From contig MNCI01023527.1 in assembly GCA_015680685.1 (NCBI GenBank), forward strand, positions 131,863-195,862: a DNA stretch of 64,000 nucleotides, given 5' to 3'. Position 1 is the stretch's first letter. Each line of letters starts with the position of its first letter. Made by a program: the position numbers and the translations under genes. The notes below the pieces were generated by a model. The model was not told the DNA's origin. It saw only the letters and a program-made list of their open reading frames with translations, and did not search any database. Shown in pieces: positions 35,228 to 46,228 of this stretch. This DNA comes from Gnetum montanum (lineage: Eukaryota > Streptophyta > Gnetopsida > Gnetales > Gnetaceae).

Positions 35228-36019
35228 TGAGGAGCCGTGATATCGCGTACGTGATATCACGTACGCAATATCGCAGCCTACCACAATGTCTATAAATAAG
35301 AGGTGGCTTTCCCTATTTTAGGCATCTAGATTTAGTCCCTTAGCCAAACTATAGCAGTTTTACCATTCCAAAGTTAGAAAAATTTCCATGTGCCCGCAAT
35401 AGGAGTCTTAAAGTGAACGGATCTTTATTCGAGCAAATTGTACCTGAGCACACATTTGTGTACGGCAATAAAGATAAACTTTCTGATAAACCTTGCAGCA
35501 TGTGGACTAAGCTAAATAGGAATTAATTATTGTTAAATGTTTAAATGCTTTCCTAGATAATTAATCTCTCTCAACCCTTGACTCTCCTAGTTAAGTGCAT
35601 TCAGTATGACCGCTTTGAGCACATGTGTAATGCTTCGTAACCCAGTAACGAGTAGCGTTTGGTAATCCCAGTAGCGTTGCACTAGTTTAGGGTGTGTATG
35701 GCAAGTGGGAATGGATACTGATGCTAGGAAAATTAGAACTTAGTTAGTGAATAGTTAAGGAAAGTTAGTTACATAGTTCTCTTCACCTTCCCCTATTAGC
35801 ATAAGACATCAAAAAGATAAAATATATAAAAATCATATACCTCAAGCTTACTTAACCATACAACCATGACAATACAAGTAAGTTTGGGAAGATAGTGATT
35901 GATTAACCTTAAGTGTTTCATTAAGTCACGTAAGCACTTAGTCCTTGGAGTTCTACCAGGTCTCACGTGAGATGCTCATATTCGTATGGTTGAGTGTAGG
36001 GGTACCTCGCCACTCATCA
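35228..36019 (+). repeat. 5' LTR of element 3
   Basis: 792 bp, TGAGGAG to CTCATCA. A palindromic array at 35237-35277 (GTGATATCGCGTACGTGATA, then ATCACGTACGCAATATCGC) precedes TATAAATAAGAGG (about 35291-35303). Confidence 0.92.
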
Positions 36020-36020
36020 T

Positions 36021-36038
36021 TGGCGTCGTTTCTGGGGA
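36021..36038 (+). other. Primer-binding site of element 3
   Basis: TGGCGTCGTTTCTGGGGA, three mismatches from the tRNA-Asp complement, one base after the LTR. Confidence 0.85.
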
Positions 36039-36136
36039 CTTAGTTGTTTGTGCGCTACGTAGAACATAGGAGATCATTCATATTGTTGGGACACTAGAAC
36101 GAACCCTTAGGGTTGATCAAAAGAAAAATAAGACAA

Positions 36137-38483
36137 TGGTAATTAGCACACTGAATAAGACAAAAATGTCTTCTTCTTTGCAAAAAAGCAATTCACCGCC
36201 AGTTCCTCAACAATTCTAGGTGGTATATATTCATCACGATGAATATGTACCCAATTTTACCTTTATTCTCCATCAAGATGAACAACTACGTTGGAGAGAC
36301 TTGGAGGGTAACATAGTGTTTCCTAAAAACCAGGCAATCCCCAACATGCTCCTTCGTGCTCTCGCACGAATAGGCATGTCACAGTTGTACGTAGAGTACG
36401 TTGCATGTGACCATGATACAAGGGACTACCATCCCACAGAAGCGCAACATCAAAGGGACTTGCAAAAAAGAGATATCACACATCTTTTAAGGGTAAATGC
36501 CCCCATAATGTCCCACACATTTTAAGTGAAGTTGGAGATGGTGAACCAGTTCAAACAGGTTCCCCATCAAATGATGTTCCCCCTCCTAACGATGGTGAGG
36601 AGGTGGTGTATCAGAACCTTCACTCCATGATTCACAACCCTGGTTTCAATCCCCACAAACACCAAGTATTCAATAAGGAAACACAAACATATGATAAGGA
36701 TGGGCATTCTGATCATCATCACGATCGGGGCCGGGACCACCGAAGAGAGGGTAAGAAACATCATTATGGCGATAGTTCTCCTTCTTCTTCACCTTCATTG
36801 TCACATTCATCCTCTCCTTTAGTATCAAGATGTAGTCATAAGGAACCTAATCGTGAGGATAAAGGTAAACAAAGTGAGAAACCTCAATGAGAGAGTCGAG
36901 AATGAGGACGAGGGCATTCTAGTGAATCACAACATAGAAGAAGGGAAAGTAGGGAACCGCGTAGACATCACAGACGCTATGAAAGAAATGACCATGAAGA
37001 ACCCCTACTTGCAACCCAAAGCATGTTAGACATCATGGAGGTCGTAAGAATTCCCACAAGGCACCAAAAAGATAGCAAGATCAAGAGGTTAGACATGAAT
37101 AATATCCCACGATTTGAGGGGGGATACAACGCTGATCCTCAAAATCACTTACAATAATTTCACGATGCATGTGCCTTGCAGAACATCGAGAATGAATGGA
37201 AAAAATTGAAGTTGTTCCCAAGGACACTAATGAAAGAATTCAAAAGCTAGTACCAGTCCTTAGAACCAAAATCCATTCGAAGGTGAAGTACGATGCTAGA
37301 ATTATTTAATGATAAATATCAAACATACTCCCAGGTGTCCAACCTACTAAAGCAAATCCAAGGATGGAAGCAAGGAAATCATGAACCCTTGGATGCTTCC
37401 ATGGGCCATTATTATGCACTATTGCATCGTTGTCGGGGCCATGGTTACTCGTAGTAGGATCAACTATGCCATCTCATAGATGGACTTAGGCATGAAACAA
37501 GGAGAACCCTTGGAACATATGCCCAAGGAAGATTATCAAAGCTTAGGTCCCATCAGGTTCATAGATTGTTGGATCAAGTAGCTAAGGAAGAAGAGGAGCT
37601 ACGTAAGAGAGAAAGTGTAGAAGAATATAACCGCGATCCTTCCCTCCAAAAAAGGTGAGTGAGATTCTGTGAGGAGGAGGAAGAGTCACCACTTAAAGAG
37701 ATGGTGAATAGGAAAACCTTGCTACTCCAAAAACTAACAATAGAAGTGTCGGCAAAGGTAGACCAAATGTGGGACTCCTTAGATAGTAGATTTGAAACCG
37801 TTCTCAAAATCGTAGAGGAGTCTAAGGAGCAAGGTGATGACTATGATAAAAAGAAAAAGAGGGACATGGACCATGCACGTAACAAAGGTAAGGGTAAAAT
37901 GGCCATCACCGAAGAGGTTGTGGATTCTGATATGGACAATGATAGTGGATGTGAGATATGCCAATACGACTATCCTAAGGGATGTTACCCAGTAATCTCA
38001 CATCTGCAAGAGTCTGGGGTGTACGCACTTAACCCACAGCTTAACAAATGAAAAGCACCCCAACAGTTACCTTATCCCCAAGGTAACCCAAGGCAGTTCC
38101 ACCAACCATTAACGTATTATCCAAGTGGAACTCCACCACAACCTATTGAGCAACACTAGCAGTGGCAATACCCAACAGTCATGGGGGATGCCACTGCCAA
38201 GGCAACAATATCCTTACCAACAATCAGATCCATATGGCTATTACATGCAGCAACCAATATCTCCACATGACTCGGTTGGTCACGTGACACCACAACATCA
38301 CTACCAAGCTCGGGAGTATTATAGGACTCCTTCTCCTAGGAGAGACAACCCACAAACATACCATCCTCCAAATCCATCTGCAACCCTCACACCGATAGCT
38401 CCATTACCACATGCTCCAACAATGCAAGGGGAACTCCCCACTCAACCACAGCAACACATTGCTACGAGAGCTGTGAACCTTTA
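36137..38483 (+). pseudogene. gag of element 3, long form
   Basis: Start chosen at ATG 36137; an in-frame TAG at 36217-36219 is followed by VVYIHHDEYVPNFTFIL. The N-terminal region (36220-36525) has DEQLRWRDLEGNIVF and MLLRALARIGMSQLY, shared with elements A, B and C but absent from 1, 2 and 5. A basic/Ser-rich stretch (36603-36890) follows. The capsid domain is 37081-37560 (IPRFEGGYNADPQNHLQ, LFNDKYQTYSQV, ETRRTLGTYAQGRLSKL). Then come a long charged helix (37659-37900), CEICQYDYPKG in place of a zinc knuckle (about 37950), and a Pro/Gln/Tyr-rich tail (38125-38484). It has several stops and a frameshift. Confidence 0.82.
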
Positions 38484-38565
38484 ACCCACTGCTAGTTCTA
38501 ACAACTGCACAANGCTACGAGAGCTGTGAACCTTTAACCCACTGCTAGTTCTAACAACTGCACAA
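38461..38565. repeat. 52-bp perfect direct repeat around a single N (probable assembly join)
   Basis: 38461-38512 and 38514-38565 are identical, separated only by the N at 38513. No such duplication is seen in the other gag copies. It looks like two overlapping contig ends placed side by side instead of merged. Confidence 0.85.
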
Positions 38566-39561
38566 AGAGAAGACCTTTCTTCAGGACTAACAATCCAACC
38601 AAGCTCTCACAACCACAAGCGGTTGAGCCTCTGAACGCTTCTCCATCAAATAAAGATTTAGAGCTCCCTTCAAATCAAAAATAGAGCTCAACATATACAG
38701 TTATGTTAACACATGCCGTCATTAACTAGATTAAGGAGGGCCACCTTCCCAGGATATTCTCTAATCCTGGAAGTCCTTTAATCTATCTCCAAGTCGCTAG
38801 GAATGAACCATGTAAAGCTCTTCTGGACTCAGGTTCCAAAGTCAACTTAATATCACAAGAGATGTATAAATCCTGAAACCTGCCTTCACTAAAGAAGAGC
38901 AATATTCACTTAGAGCTGGCTGACCAGTCCATCACTGTTCCCTTCGGATTGGTGGAGGACATCATTACCACTGTGTGTGGTTGGTCATACCTAACTGATT
39001 TTCCTAGTGATACAAGTAAATAATGACAAAGGGAACTTCCCAATAATAATGGGGAGGGCATGGCTAAGTACCATAAACACATGCCTAGGAATCCACGATC
39101 TTTCCCTGTAAATATCTAAGGAAAACACTTTTGGGAAGATCAAGAAAAATAAAGTTCTATGCATCACATACAGTGATACAGGGGGTGATTATGTATAGGA
39201 ATGTTTAGCATTGCCTGCATGCAACCGGTGTGCCCAAGACATTAACATACAAAAGTGCTTGTATGTAGCAACCACACAATAAGGAGACACCCAATGGTTG
39301 ACAGCTAATCAAGAGAGCAACTCACCAACGTGCATGGAACTAACTGGGGGATCAACTTGCACCCACGTAGAAGGCATAGATGCACTGGAGCAAGAGTGTC
39401 GCCAACTTTTAACCCTTAACCTGAAAACATCAATTGGGAGAAGTTGGAAACTCCTAAAAAATTCAAACAAATGCTCCGATAGGAGAATACTAGTCGATGT
39501 GCAACAGACCAAACCTTATCATGAATCTAGAACGGTCAATGCACATAGTACATCTGAGTGA
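38566..39561 (+). pseudogene. Protease remnant of element 3
   Basis: VMLTHAVIN (38700), HLPRIFSNPGSPLIYLQ, then KALLDSGSKVNLISQEMYK with an intact DSG at 38826-38834, LELADQSITVPFGLVEDI, and FPIIMGRAWLSTINTCLGI to about 39120. This matches the retropepsin fold of Ty3/gypsy pol. The remaining ORF (39298-39561) is a Gln/Ser-rich linker that would lead to RT in a full element, but RT is missing. In-frame stops occur (for example TGA after MYKS). Confidence 0.72.
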
Positions 39562-41480
39562 GGACAACCTTGTTCATTATTTTGGATCTCCTCCCTTCAA
39601 TTCAGTCATAGGGGAGATGGCCACCTATGCTGATTAATCAAGAATTCCTTTTTAAGTTTTTTTTTTACACATTTTTGTTTTACAAATTTCTTTAACTTTT
39701 CTTGTTTTTTTTTTGCAACATCATTCATACTTTTTCGTTTATTTGTGTGTTTATTTATTTCATTAAGTTTGTCACCTAATAAGTGCTCCTGAAGATGGTA
39801 TGAACTGTATTCCATTAATTGCTAATGTTTTATTTTACCTTTGAGTTATAATGTTGATACTAGTGTATGGTTCTTTTGATATAATAGGCAATGAGTCCAT
39901 GTCATCCATACATCCACGAATTTCTATGGTCTCTCTTGCCTTGGAACTGTACAATCCCTTTCCTTAAATAATAAGAACTATCAACAAATCGATGATTGGG
40001 CATTTCTCAAACTAAGGAAGGACTTAAGGATTGAAAAGGGTGTGACTTCAAGGGGATTTGATGCATTCATGCTAGCCATTCTCTTGGGTGCTTGGATGTT
40101 TTCTTTTTGAGTTTCCCTTAACATTCTGACGCTGCTCTAGTATCAGGAAGCTGAGCTAATAAAAATAATAAGACTTTGCATGGTGTGGTTCTCACGCAAA
40201 AAAAAAAGTGAGAATTCAAAGCACACCCCTTAGATGGAATAATCATCTAGACTACAAGCACTGGTTATGGAACTAAATAAACATGTTCCCTCTAACCAAG
40301 GCCCTTTCTCACTTCCTACTCTCTCTTTTTTTTGTTTTGTCGGAATGGTGGTGACTCTTTGATGGAGGCATTTTTGTTACTTCAGGAGGATGGATTGGCC
40401 GAATGTATTAATGCGAAGTCACTAGATGTGGTTGGTTTGAGGCTGGATTTGGAATGAGATCTACTAAGTTACATTAACCATTAATACACAAGGGGTTGTA
40501 CACCACCTTGTTCTTGAGACTCCATTTCATTCTCTTCTTTCCATCATTCTTTCTCCATTTTTCATCTTATTGTCGGTTGTATCAATGGTCCATATTTTGG
40601 TTGATGCATTGTTTTCTTTTTGGTAAATTCTTGTGGTCAATACCTTAACTCTTGCTTTCAAATGACATTTTTAGAGCCTACGAACTCTTTGAATGTGGGA
40701 TTGTCAGGGCATTACGGGCATGAGCCTGCTTTGGGGAGGACCCACTACCATTCCTATTTAGTGCATCAGTTCATTTCTTTCCCTTAAACATTTTTGCAAT
40801 CAACATTTATTTTATTCATTTCCATCCCTAACATCCATTTTATTGGTGTGGCCATTTTTTCTTTTTCTCCATCTTCTTATTCCTTATCTTTTTCCATTCT
40901 CTCACTACCAAAGGTTTACTCTTAGTCATGGGGGTCCTAGTCTAATTTTTTTGATTTCTCTTAACCCCTACACCTTGGGTAGTCACCAGTGTTATATCTC
41001 TAAAATCTGCATCAACCATATCACAACTCATCCAATGGACCTTACACCGAAGCAAGGTATCAACTGCATTATGATCCATTTATCCTTGCTAATATAAGAC
41101 TATGTTGTGTGTACATATGGCAATCATACAACGGATTGGATCTGGAGGGAACACTTGGAATGGACTGGTGCTGAAGCAGTTATGTAAGGAACAAGATTGA
41201 TGGTGCATTTATGAATGAACAATGGAAGGTGCAATCCTGGCATCGGTAGCAATAGACTTCTCTCTCTTTCCCTTTCTCTTCTCTCTCTCAGCTACCAAAT
41301 AAGGCTGGATGTCAGATGTGTATAGTGTTCACTCTTGTTGTCAAAAACACTAATATTGTCATGTGTTGTAATGATGATCCATTCACATATCACCCAATTC
41401 ACCATTAGTATCATTCAAGTCAATAATCCCATACCTTTCCAATATTTTGTAAGGAACTCGAGGAAGAGTTTTTATTCAAT
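39562..41480 (+). other. Conserved non-coding segment of element 3
   Basis: Inverted counterpart of 28745-30799. Shared blocks: the T-rich stretch at 39655-39715, GTGAGAATTCAAAGCACACC (about 40209) facing the reverse complement of 30135-30165, and GGGGAGGACCCACTACC (about 40733). It leads straight into the PPT without ORF2. No coding potential seen. Confidence 0.6.
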
Positions 41481-41490
41481 CATGGGGGTA
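41481..41490 (+). other. 3' polypurine tract of element 3
   Basis: CATGGGGGTA abuts the 3' LTR. Confidence 0.8.
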
Positions 41491-42268
41491 TGATGAGCCG
41501 CAATATCGCGTACATGATATCGCAACCCGCCGCAATGTCTATAAATAAGAGGTGGCTTTCCCTATTTTAGGCATCTAGATTTAGTCCCTTAGCTAAACTA
41601 TAGTAGTTTTACCATTCTAGAGTTAGAATAATTTCCATGTACCCGCAGTAGGAGTCTTAAAGTGAACGGACCTTTATTCGAGCAAATTGTACCTAAGCAC
41701 ACATTTGTGTATGACAATAAAGACGAACTTTCTGATAAACCTTGCAGCATGTGGACTAAGCTAAATAGGAATTAATTATTTTTAAATGTTTAAATGCTTT
41801 CCTAGATAATTAATCTCTCTCAACCCTTGACTCTCCTAGTTAAGTGCATTCAGTACGACCGCTTTGAGCATGTGTGTAATGCTTGGTAACCCAGTAACGA
41901 GTAGCTTTTGGTAATCCCAGCAGCATTGCACTAGTTCAAGGTGTGTACGACAAGTGGGAACAGATATTGATGCTAGGACAATTAGAACTTAGTTAGTAAA
42001 TAGTTAAGGAAAGTTAGTCACTTAGTTCTCTTCATCTTCCCCTATTAGCATAAGACATCAAAAAGATAAAAGATATAAAAATCATATACCTCAAGCTTAC
42101 TTAACCATACAACCATGACAATACAAGTAAGTTTGGGAAGACAGCGATTGATCAACCTTAAGTGTTCCATTAAGGCGCGTAAGCACTTAGTCCTTGGAGT
42201 TCGACCAGATCACGCATGAGACGCTCGTATTCATATGGTTGAGTGTAGGGGTATCTCGCCACTCATTA
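41491..42268 (+). repeat. 3' LTR of element 3
   Basis: 778 bp, TGATGAG to CTCATTA, with palindrome remnants (CAATATCGCGTACATGATAT) and TATAAATAAGAGG at about 41540-41552. Confidence 0.92.
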
Positions 42269-42273
42269 ATGAC
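42269..42273. repeat. Target-site duplication of element 3, right copy
   Basis: ATGAC, identical to 35223-35227. Confidence 0.9.
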
Positions 42274-44567
42274 CTAAATTGCTTTTTGTTTTATTAAAAC
42301 TCATTATCCAAGTAATATAGAAGACCTTAAAGGGCTACCCTAGCATCCTTTGGGCACTACAACACCATTCATAAAGGGCTACTTTGATGTCCCACGAGCA
42401 CTGACAACACCACCATAAAGGGCTACCCTAGAGCTCCGCGAGCATCAATGGCACTACCCATAAAGCACTACCCTAGCACTCCCAAGCACCATTGACACTA
42501 CCCATAAGGGCTTCCCCAGTGAATTCCAATTTTTTGTTAACTAATGGAAAATTTGACCTTTTTCGTCAACTAATAGGAAAATTCAAAATTTCTATCTATT
42601 AAATGTTAGTCTAAAATTAAGAATGTAGGAAAAAGTTTCTACAAAGGAATTTAATGTGTTGGCAACACATGAGATAAGAATTCTGTAATTAAGTATGCTT
42701 GTTCTAGAGTAGTATTGGGATGGGTGTCCTCTTGGGAAGTCTTGTTTTTCATGCCCAAGGTCTTGGACCTCCAAAAGCCATAACTTTTGATTCTAGAAAC
42801 CATTTTTGATGAATGAGGAGTTTTTTCCTATAGATTTCACCTTCTAGAAACAATGGTAAATTCAAATTTTCCCCTTGAAAACCCAAAAATTAGTTTTCAC
42901 CCCTTACCAAATATAGTGCCTTAAGACTCTCAAAACCTTAATTTTAGCATAACTTGAGCATTAGATGTCCTTTTTCAACATATGAATAGTCATTTTCAAT
43001 AGTTTTTCACCCTTCTAAACTCAATGGTAAGGTCATATTTATTATCTAGGTACCTAATAATTTGATGATATCATGAACTGTGCCTTAAAAGTCTACAACA
43101 TAAGGATAACTAATCATGCCTTGTTGGACAAATAACCTTTGTAGGTAGTCTTAAGATCCCTATGACATATTATTAGTTACACTATCAAAGTTAGTATTCT
43201 TGAGGGTAGAAAGGACATTAAGAGTAAGATAATATAATTATATATTACTAAAATTAAATCATGTAGTTAAATATTACCAGAATTAGTTGGAGAATTAGTT
43301 TATGTATCAGTATCAATTGATTATCAGTCGATGAATTAGTTGAAGAGTCAGTTGATGAAAAAATGGTTAAGAAAATATATATATATATCTATATATATAT
43401 CAATTCATCCTGCCACCAAATCATATGGTAGAATAACATGGAAACTCAAAATCTCATTTCGGCAAGGTGTATGATAGCCATAAAGAGTAATGATCTAGCA
43501 AAAATTCCAAGAATGAGAATGAAAATTGCAACATAGAATGTTCTTGTAAGATCACTAGTGAATGAGAAATAAATAGAGGAAAGTTTGAAGAATAATTTAT
43601 TCTTGAGCTATATTGATCTAGTTCCATTTATTCTTTGTGAAGACTTCAATGCAAAACTTTAAGGTACTGTCTCTTAATTTTTAAAACATGGATGTGTAAA
43701 GGAATCCTTAGAAGATGAACCTAATTTGAAGAAGATGTTTCCATCAATTCAACATGCAATTCCATTGGCTAGTGCATATTCTACTTACTTTGAATCTTCA
43801 ACATATAAATAAAATCCCAATATTTAGGAATAGATGATGTTGATGGATAGTATTCATCAAGAACTACAGTTTACCAATTTTTTTGCTATTATTAATAAGG
43901 ATGGATCAACAACATTCTTTATTGAGTTCCTAGATTATATTTGGTACAATGTATGATTCTTCCAAGTTATTAAATTACTAGAGTTAATTTCTAAACAAGA
44001 AGTTGAGAAAAATAAAGATCATGCTCTTCCATCCCAAATAAGACCATCCAATCATATACCACTTATGTCAGAATTACAATTACTTTCATCAATTCAGAAG
44101 GTTGACCAAGATCAGGAAGTATCTCACCCTTACTTTTATGATTTTCATAATTTTCTTCATTGTTTAATTTATATTTTAAGTAGATAAGTAAAATATCTAA
44201 GGTAATGGAATTTAGAAATAAAGAATTTTCCCTACCTTCACTTGGATAACCAAATACAAGTTGCACTTTGTGTGAGGCTAGTTAGGACTAGTGATTGGTG
44301 GTTGGTAGATCTTTAATTCACTTCTTGAAATTATCTTAGAAAATGAGGTAAGTATTAATAGAATATAAAATAAGGTAAGTATTAGTAAAATAATATTATA
44401 TATATATATATATATTCTTCTCACATATATTTTGTTTGTAGAATAAGTAAGAAATAACTTCAAGTTCAAAGGAGAAATCAAATTATTGGAGCATAAGATC
44501 ATAACAAAAGCATTGAAGCTACAAACAGATAGTGAACATGAACTCATTTGAGGATGAAAGAAACCTA
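42274..44567 (+). other. Interior of element 4, right part
   Basis: Non-coding or too decayed to read. It contains the 44-bp tandem repeat (42329-42525), AT dinucleotide runs (43377-43401 and 44396-44415), and short frames with no domain I recognise on either strand. Confidence 0.5.
42329..42525 (+). repeat. 44-bp minisatellite, about 4.5 units
   Basis: Units start at 42329, 42373, 42417, 42462 and 42506, each opening with AAGGGCTACC or a variant and ending near ACCCAT. The spacing is 44, 44, 45 and 44 bp. Confidence 0.8.
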
Positions 44568-44579
44568 AGGGGGGTATAC
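44568..44579 (+). other. Polypurine tract of element 4
   Basis: AAGGGGGGTA-like purine run just before the 3' LTR. Confidence 0.6.
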
Positions 44580-45153
44580 TTTCACATCCCTATTCTTGAA
44601 TGATGCTATTACATAACAAAGATGGTGCCTCTTCATAACAAGTGTTATTGTTATTGTAACAAGACCTGAAAGGGTAGTTGTAATTAAGACCTAAAAGAGT
44701 GCATTATAGTAATGGATGTAACTCTTGAGGTAACCTTTCGGGGTTTGACCTAAGGCATTTATACCTAGGCTTAGAGGTTGTGCTAGGCATAATGTGGCGA
44801 AGCCAGTACAGGCAAGTCACAGGAGTCGAGTGAAGTAGGATAGGAAGTGGACTGGCTATTCCTTCTAGCCAGTTGTAGGCCTAACCATGGTGGTAGTGCT
44901 AAATTTCCTCTAAGGGATAGATGCCAAACGAACAAAACCCCAAGGAACAGTCTCAAAGCATGATACAAAGACTCCATTTCTTATTAATAAAGCATTCTTT
45001 TCTTTCTCTTTTTGTACTTTCTTTGTTATTTCTTTTACGCATAATGTCAAATGTTATATATATTTAACATTTGGTATATTTTCTTCTTATGCATAATGTC
45101 TAATATAACATGTATTTGATGCTTCTCATGACATCTGGGAATGAGATATCATA
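44580..45153 (+). repeat. 3' LTR of element 4
   Basis: 574 bp, collinear with 34370-34941 from TTTCACATCCC to GATATCATA. Confidence 0.8.
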
Positions 45154-45158
45154 ATTTC
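45154..45158. repeat. Target-site duplication of element 4, right copy
   Basis: ATTTC, identical to 34365-34369. Confidence 0.75.
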
Positions 45159-45344
45159 CTAGAAAGGTGACCTCCCTTTATCAATGACCACATGGGTCAA
45201 CATGACCATATTGATATTAGAGAAGGTTTGGCTTAAAGTTCATAGATAGTTTTAGAATTCATTGATGCAGGGTTAATAACCAAAAGTATCTATGAGGATT
45301 TTTGTGGTTTTTTGGTTCTATAGAAAGCTCTCTTCCAAGGCTTC
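45159..45344 (-). pseudogene. gag-protease junction of element A
   Basis: The minus strand includes MVMLTHVVI and a GG(T/C)CACCTT block matching 38700-38760 of element 3. It continues into the protease at 34369 once element 4 is removed. Confidence 0.65.
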
Positions 45345-45349
45345 TACTC
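45345..45349. repeat. Target-site duplication of the solo LTR, left copy
   Basis: TACTC, repeated at 46229-46233. Confidence 0.8.
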
Positions 45350-46228
45350 TAATGAGAAATGTGTACTCCCTACGTCCAACCATATGAATCACAAGTAGTC
45401 ACACATGATTCGATGGAATTTCATGAATGGGACTAGTTATGCATCTATATCATTAAGCATTGATCGCAGTTTGTTGTCTTCCCACTTGGACTAGTGGTAG
45501 CTTTGTCACATATGGTTTAGTCCAAAATGAGGCATATCATTGTTGATGTTTTTTTAACCTTATGCTAATCCTAATGATAATAGAAAATTTAATTATTTAA
45601 TCTAATTAACAATAAGAAGATAAAGTCTAAACTAGCCTATGGGTGATGAGTGTCCATTCCCAACTTGCCATACATGTTCTAAACCCACATATCCAGTATT
45701 AGGATTACCAAGCACTATGCTACTAGGTAAACCAAGTAATAATGCTACTGGGATTACCAAGCGAATATGTGTTTATGCTCAAAATTGGACATGCTCGTTA
45801 TGCCAATTGACTAATGTGCATGGAAATGTAAATATTAACTAAGTACATGAAAATTAAATTGCATGGAAAATAAATCTAATCTAAGTCAAAGTGTTGCAAT
45901 GAATAGGAATCAATCTTGATCTTATTGTTGTTCATGGGATGTGCCCAAGTACATTGCCACTTGAATAAGATGTTGAACAACTGACTCAAATCCACACTAC
46001 AAGCACTCACCAACTATTTTCTAATACTATGGAATAATACTGCAAGAGTTTGACTACTCTATTAAAAAAATGATGTCAATACATGATGAGGGCATGCATA
46101 TTTATAAGCAACAATAGATACTATGTTGATAGATACACATTAATGCAGCAAATCACACATTGACATGGCTGCGTCAAGGTAGCTACGTCGACGTGATCCC
46201 ATTGATGTAGCCAATCGATGCTTCATCA
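45350..46228 (-). repeat. Solo LTR (old subfamily) in gag of element A
   Basis: 879 bp from TAATGAG (decayed TGATGAG) to TTCATCA with flanking TACTC on both sides and no interior, so it is the product of LTR-LTR recombination. U3 has ATATTTATAA (about 46098-46107) and a CATTGACATGG, GTCGACG, ATCGATG array at 46160-46222. Confidence 0.85.

Larger units (their letters stand above)
35228..42268 (+). mobile_element. Element 3: gag-protease derivative lacking ORF2
   Basis: Complete 7,041-bp insertion in the plus orientation, opposite to all related copies here, with the perfect duplication ATGAC. LTRs are of the young GCGATATCGC subfamily, PBS is tRNA-Asp type, gag is long, a protease remnant follows, then the non-coding segment leads directly to the PPT and 3' LTR. 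RT, RNase H, integrase and ORF2 are absent. The LTRs differ at about 14 of 270 positions in a stretch I compared. Nested in element 4. Confidence 0.92.
34370..45153 (+). mobile_element. Element 4: unrelated LTR retrotransposon without recognisable genes, split by element 3
   Basis: Its LTRs (34370-34941 and 44580-45153) are unrelated to the other family. The PBS (34944-34955) resembles the initiator-Met complement, typical of many copia and some other plant elements, and a purine tract precedes the 3' LTR. Apart from nested element 3, the interior is about 2.6 kb with no domain I recognise, so it looks like a large non-coding derivative (LARD-like) or a very decayed element. The superfamily is not determined. 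Confidence 0.75.

Noticed and set aside
34370-45153. Assigning element 4 to copia from its Met-type primer site
   Set aside because: The primer match is 9 of 12 and no pol motif remains; several superfamilies use initiator Met.
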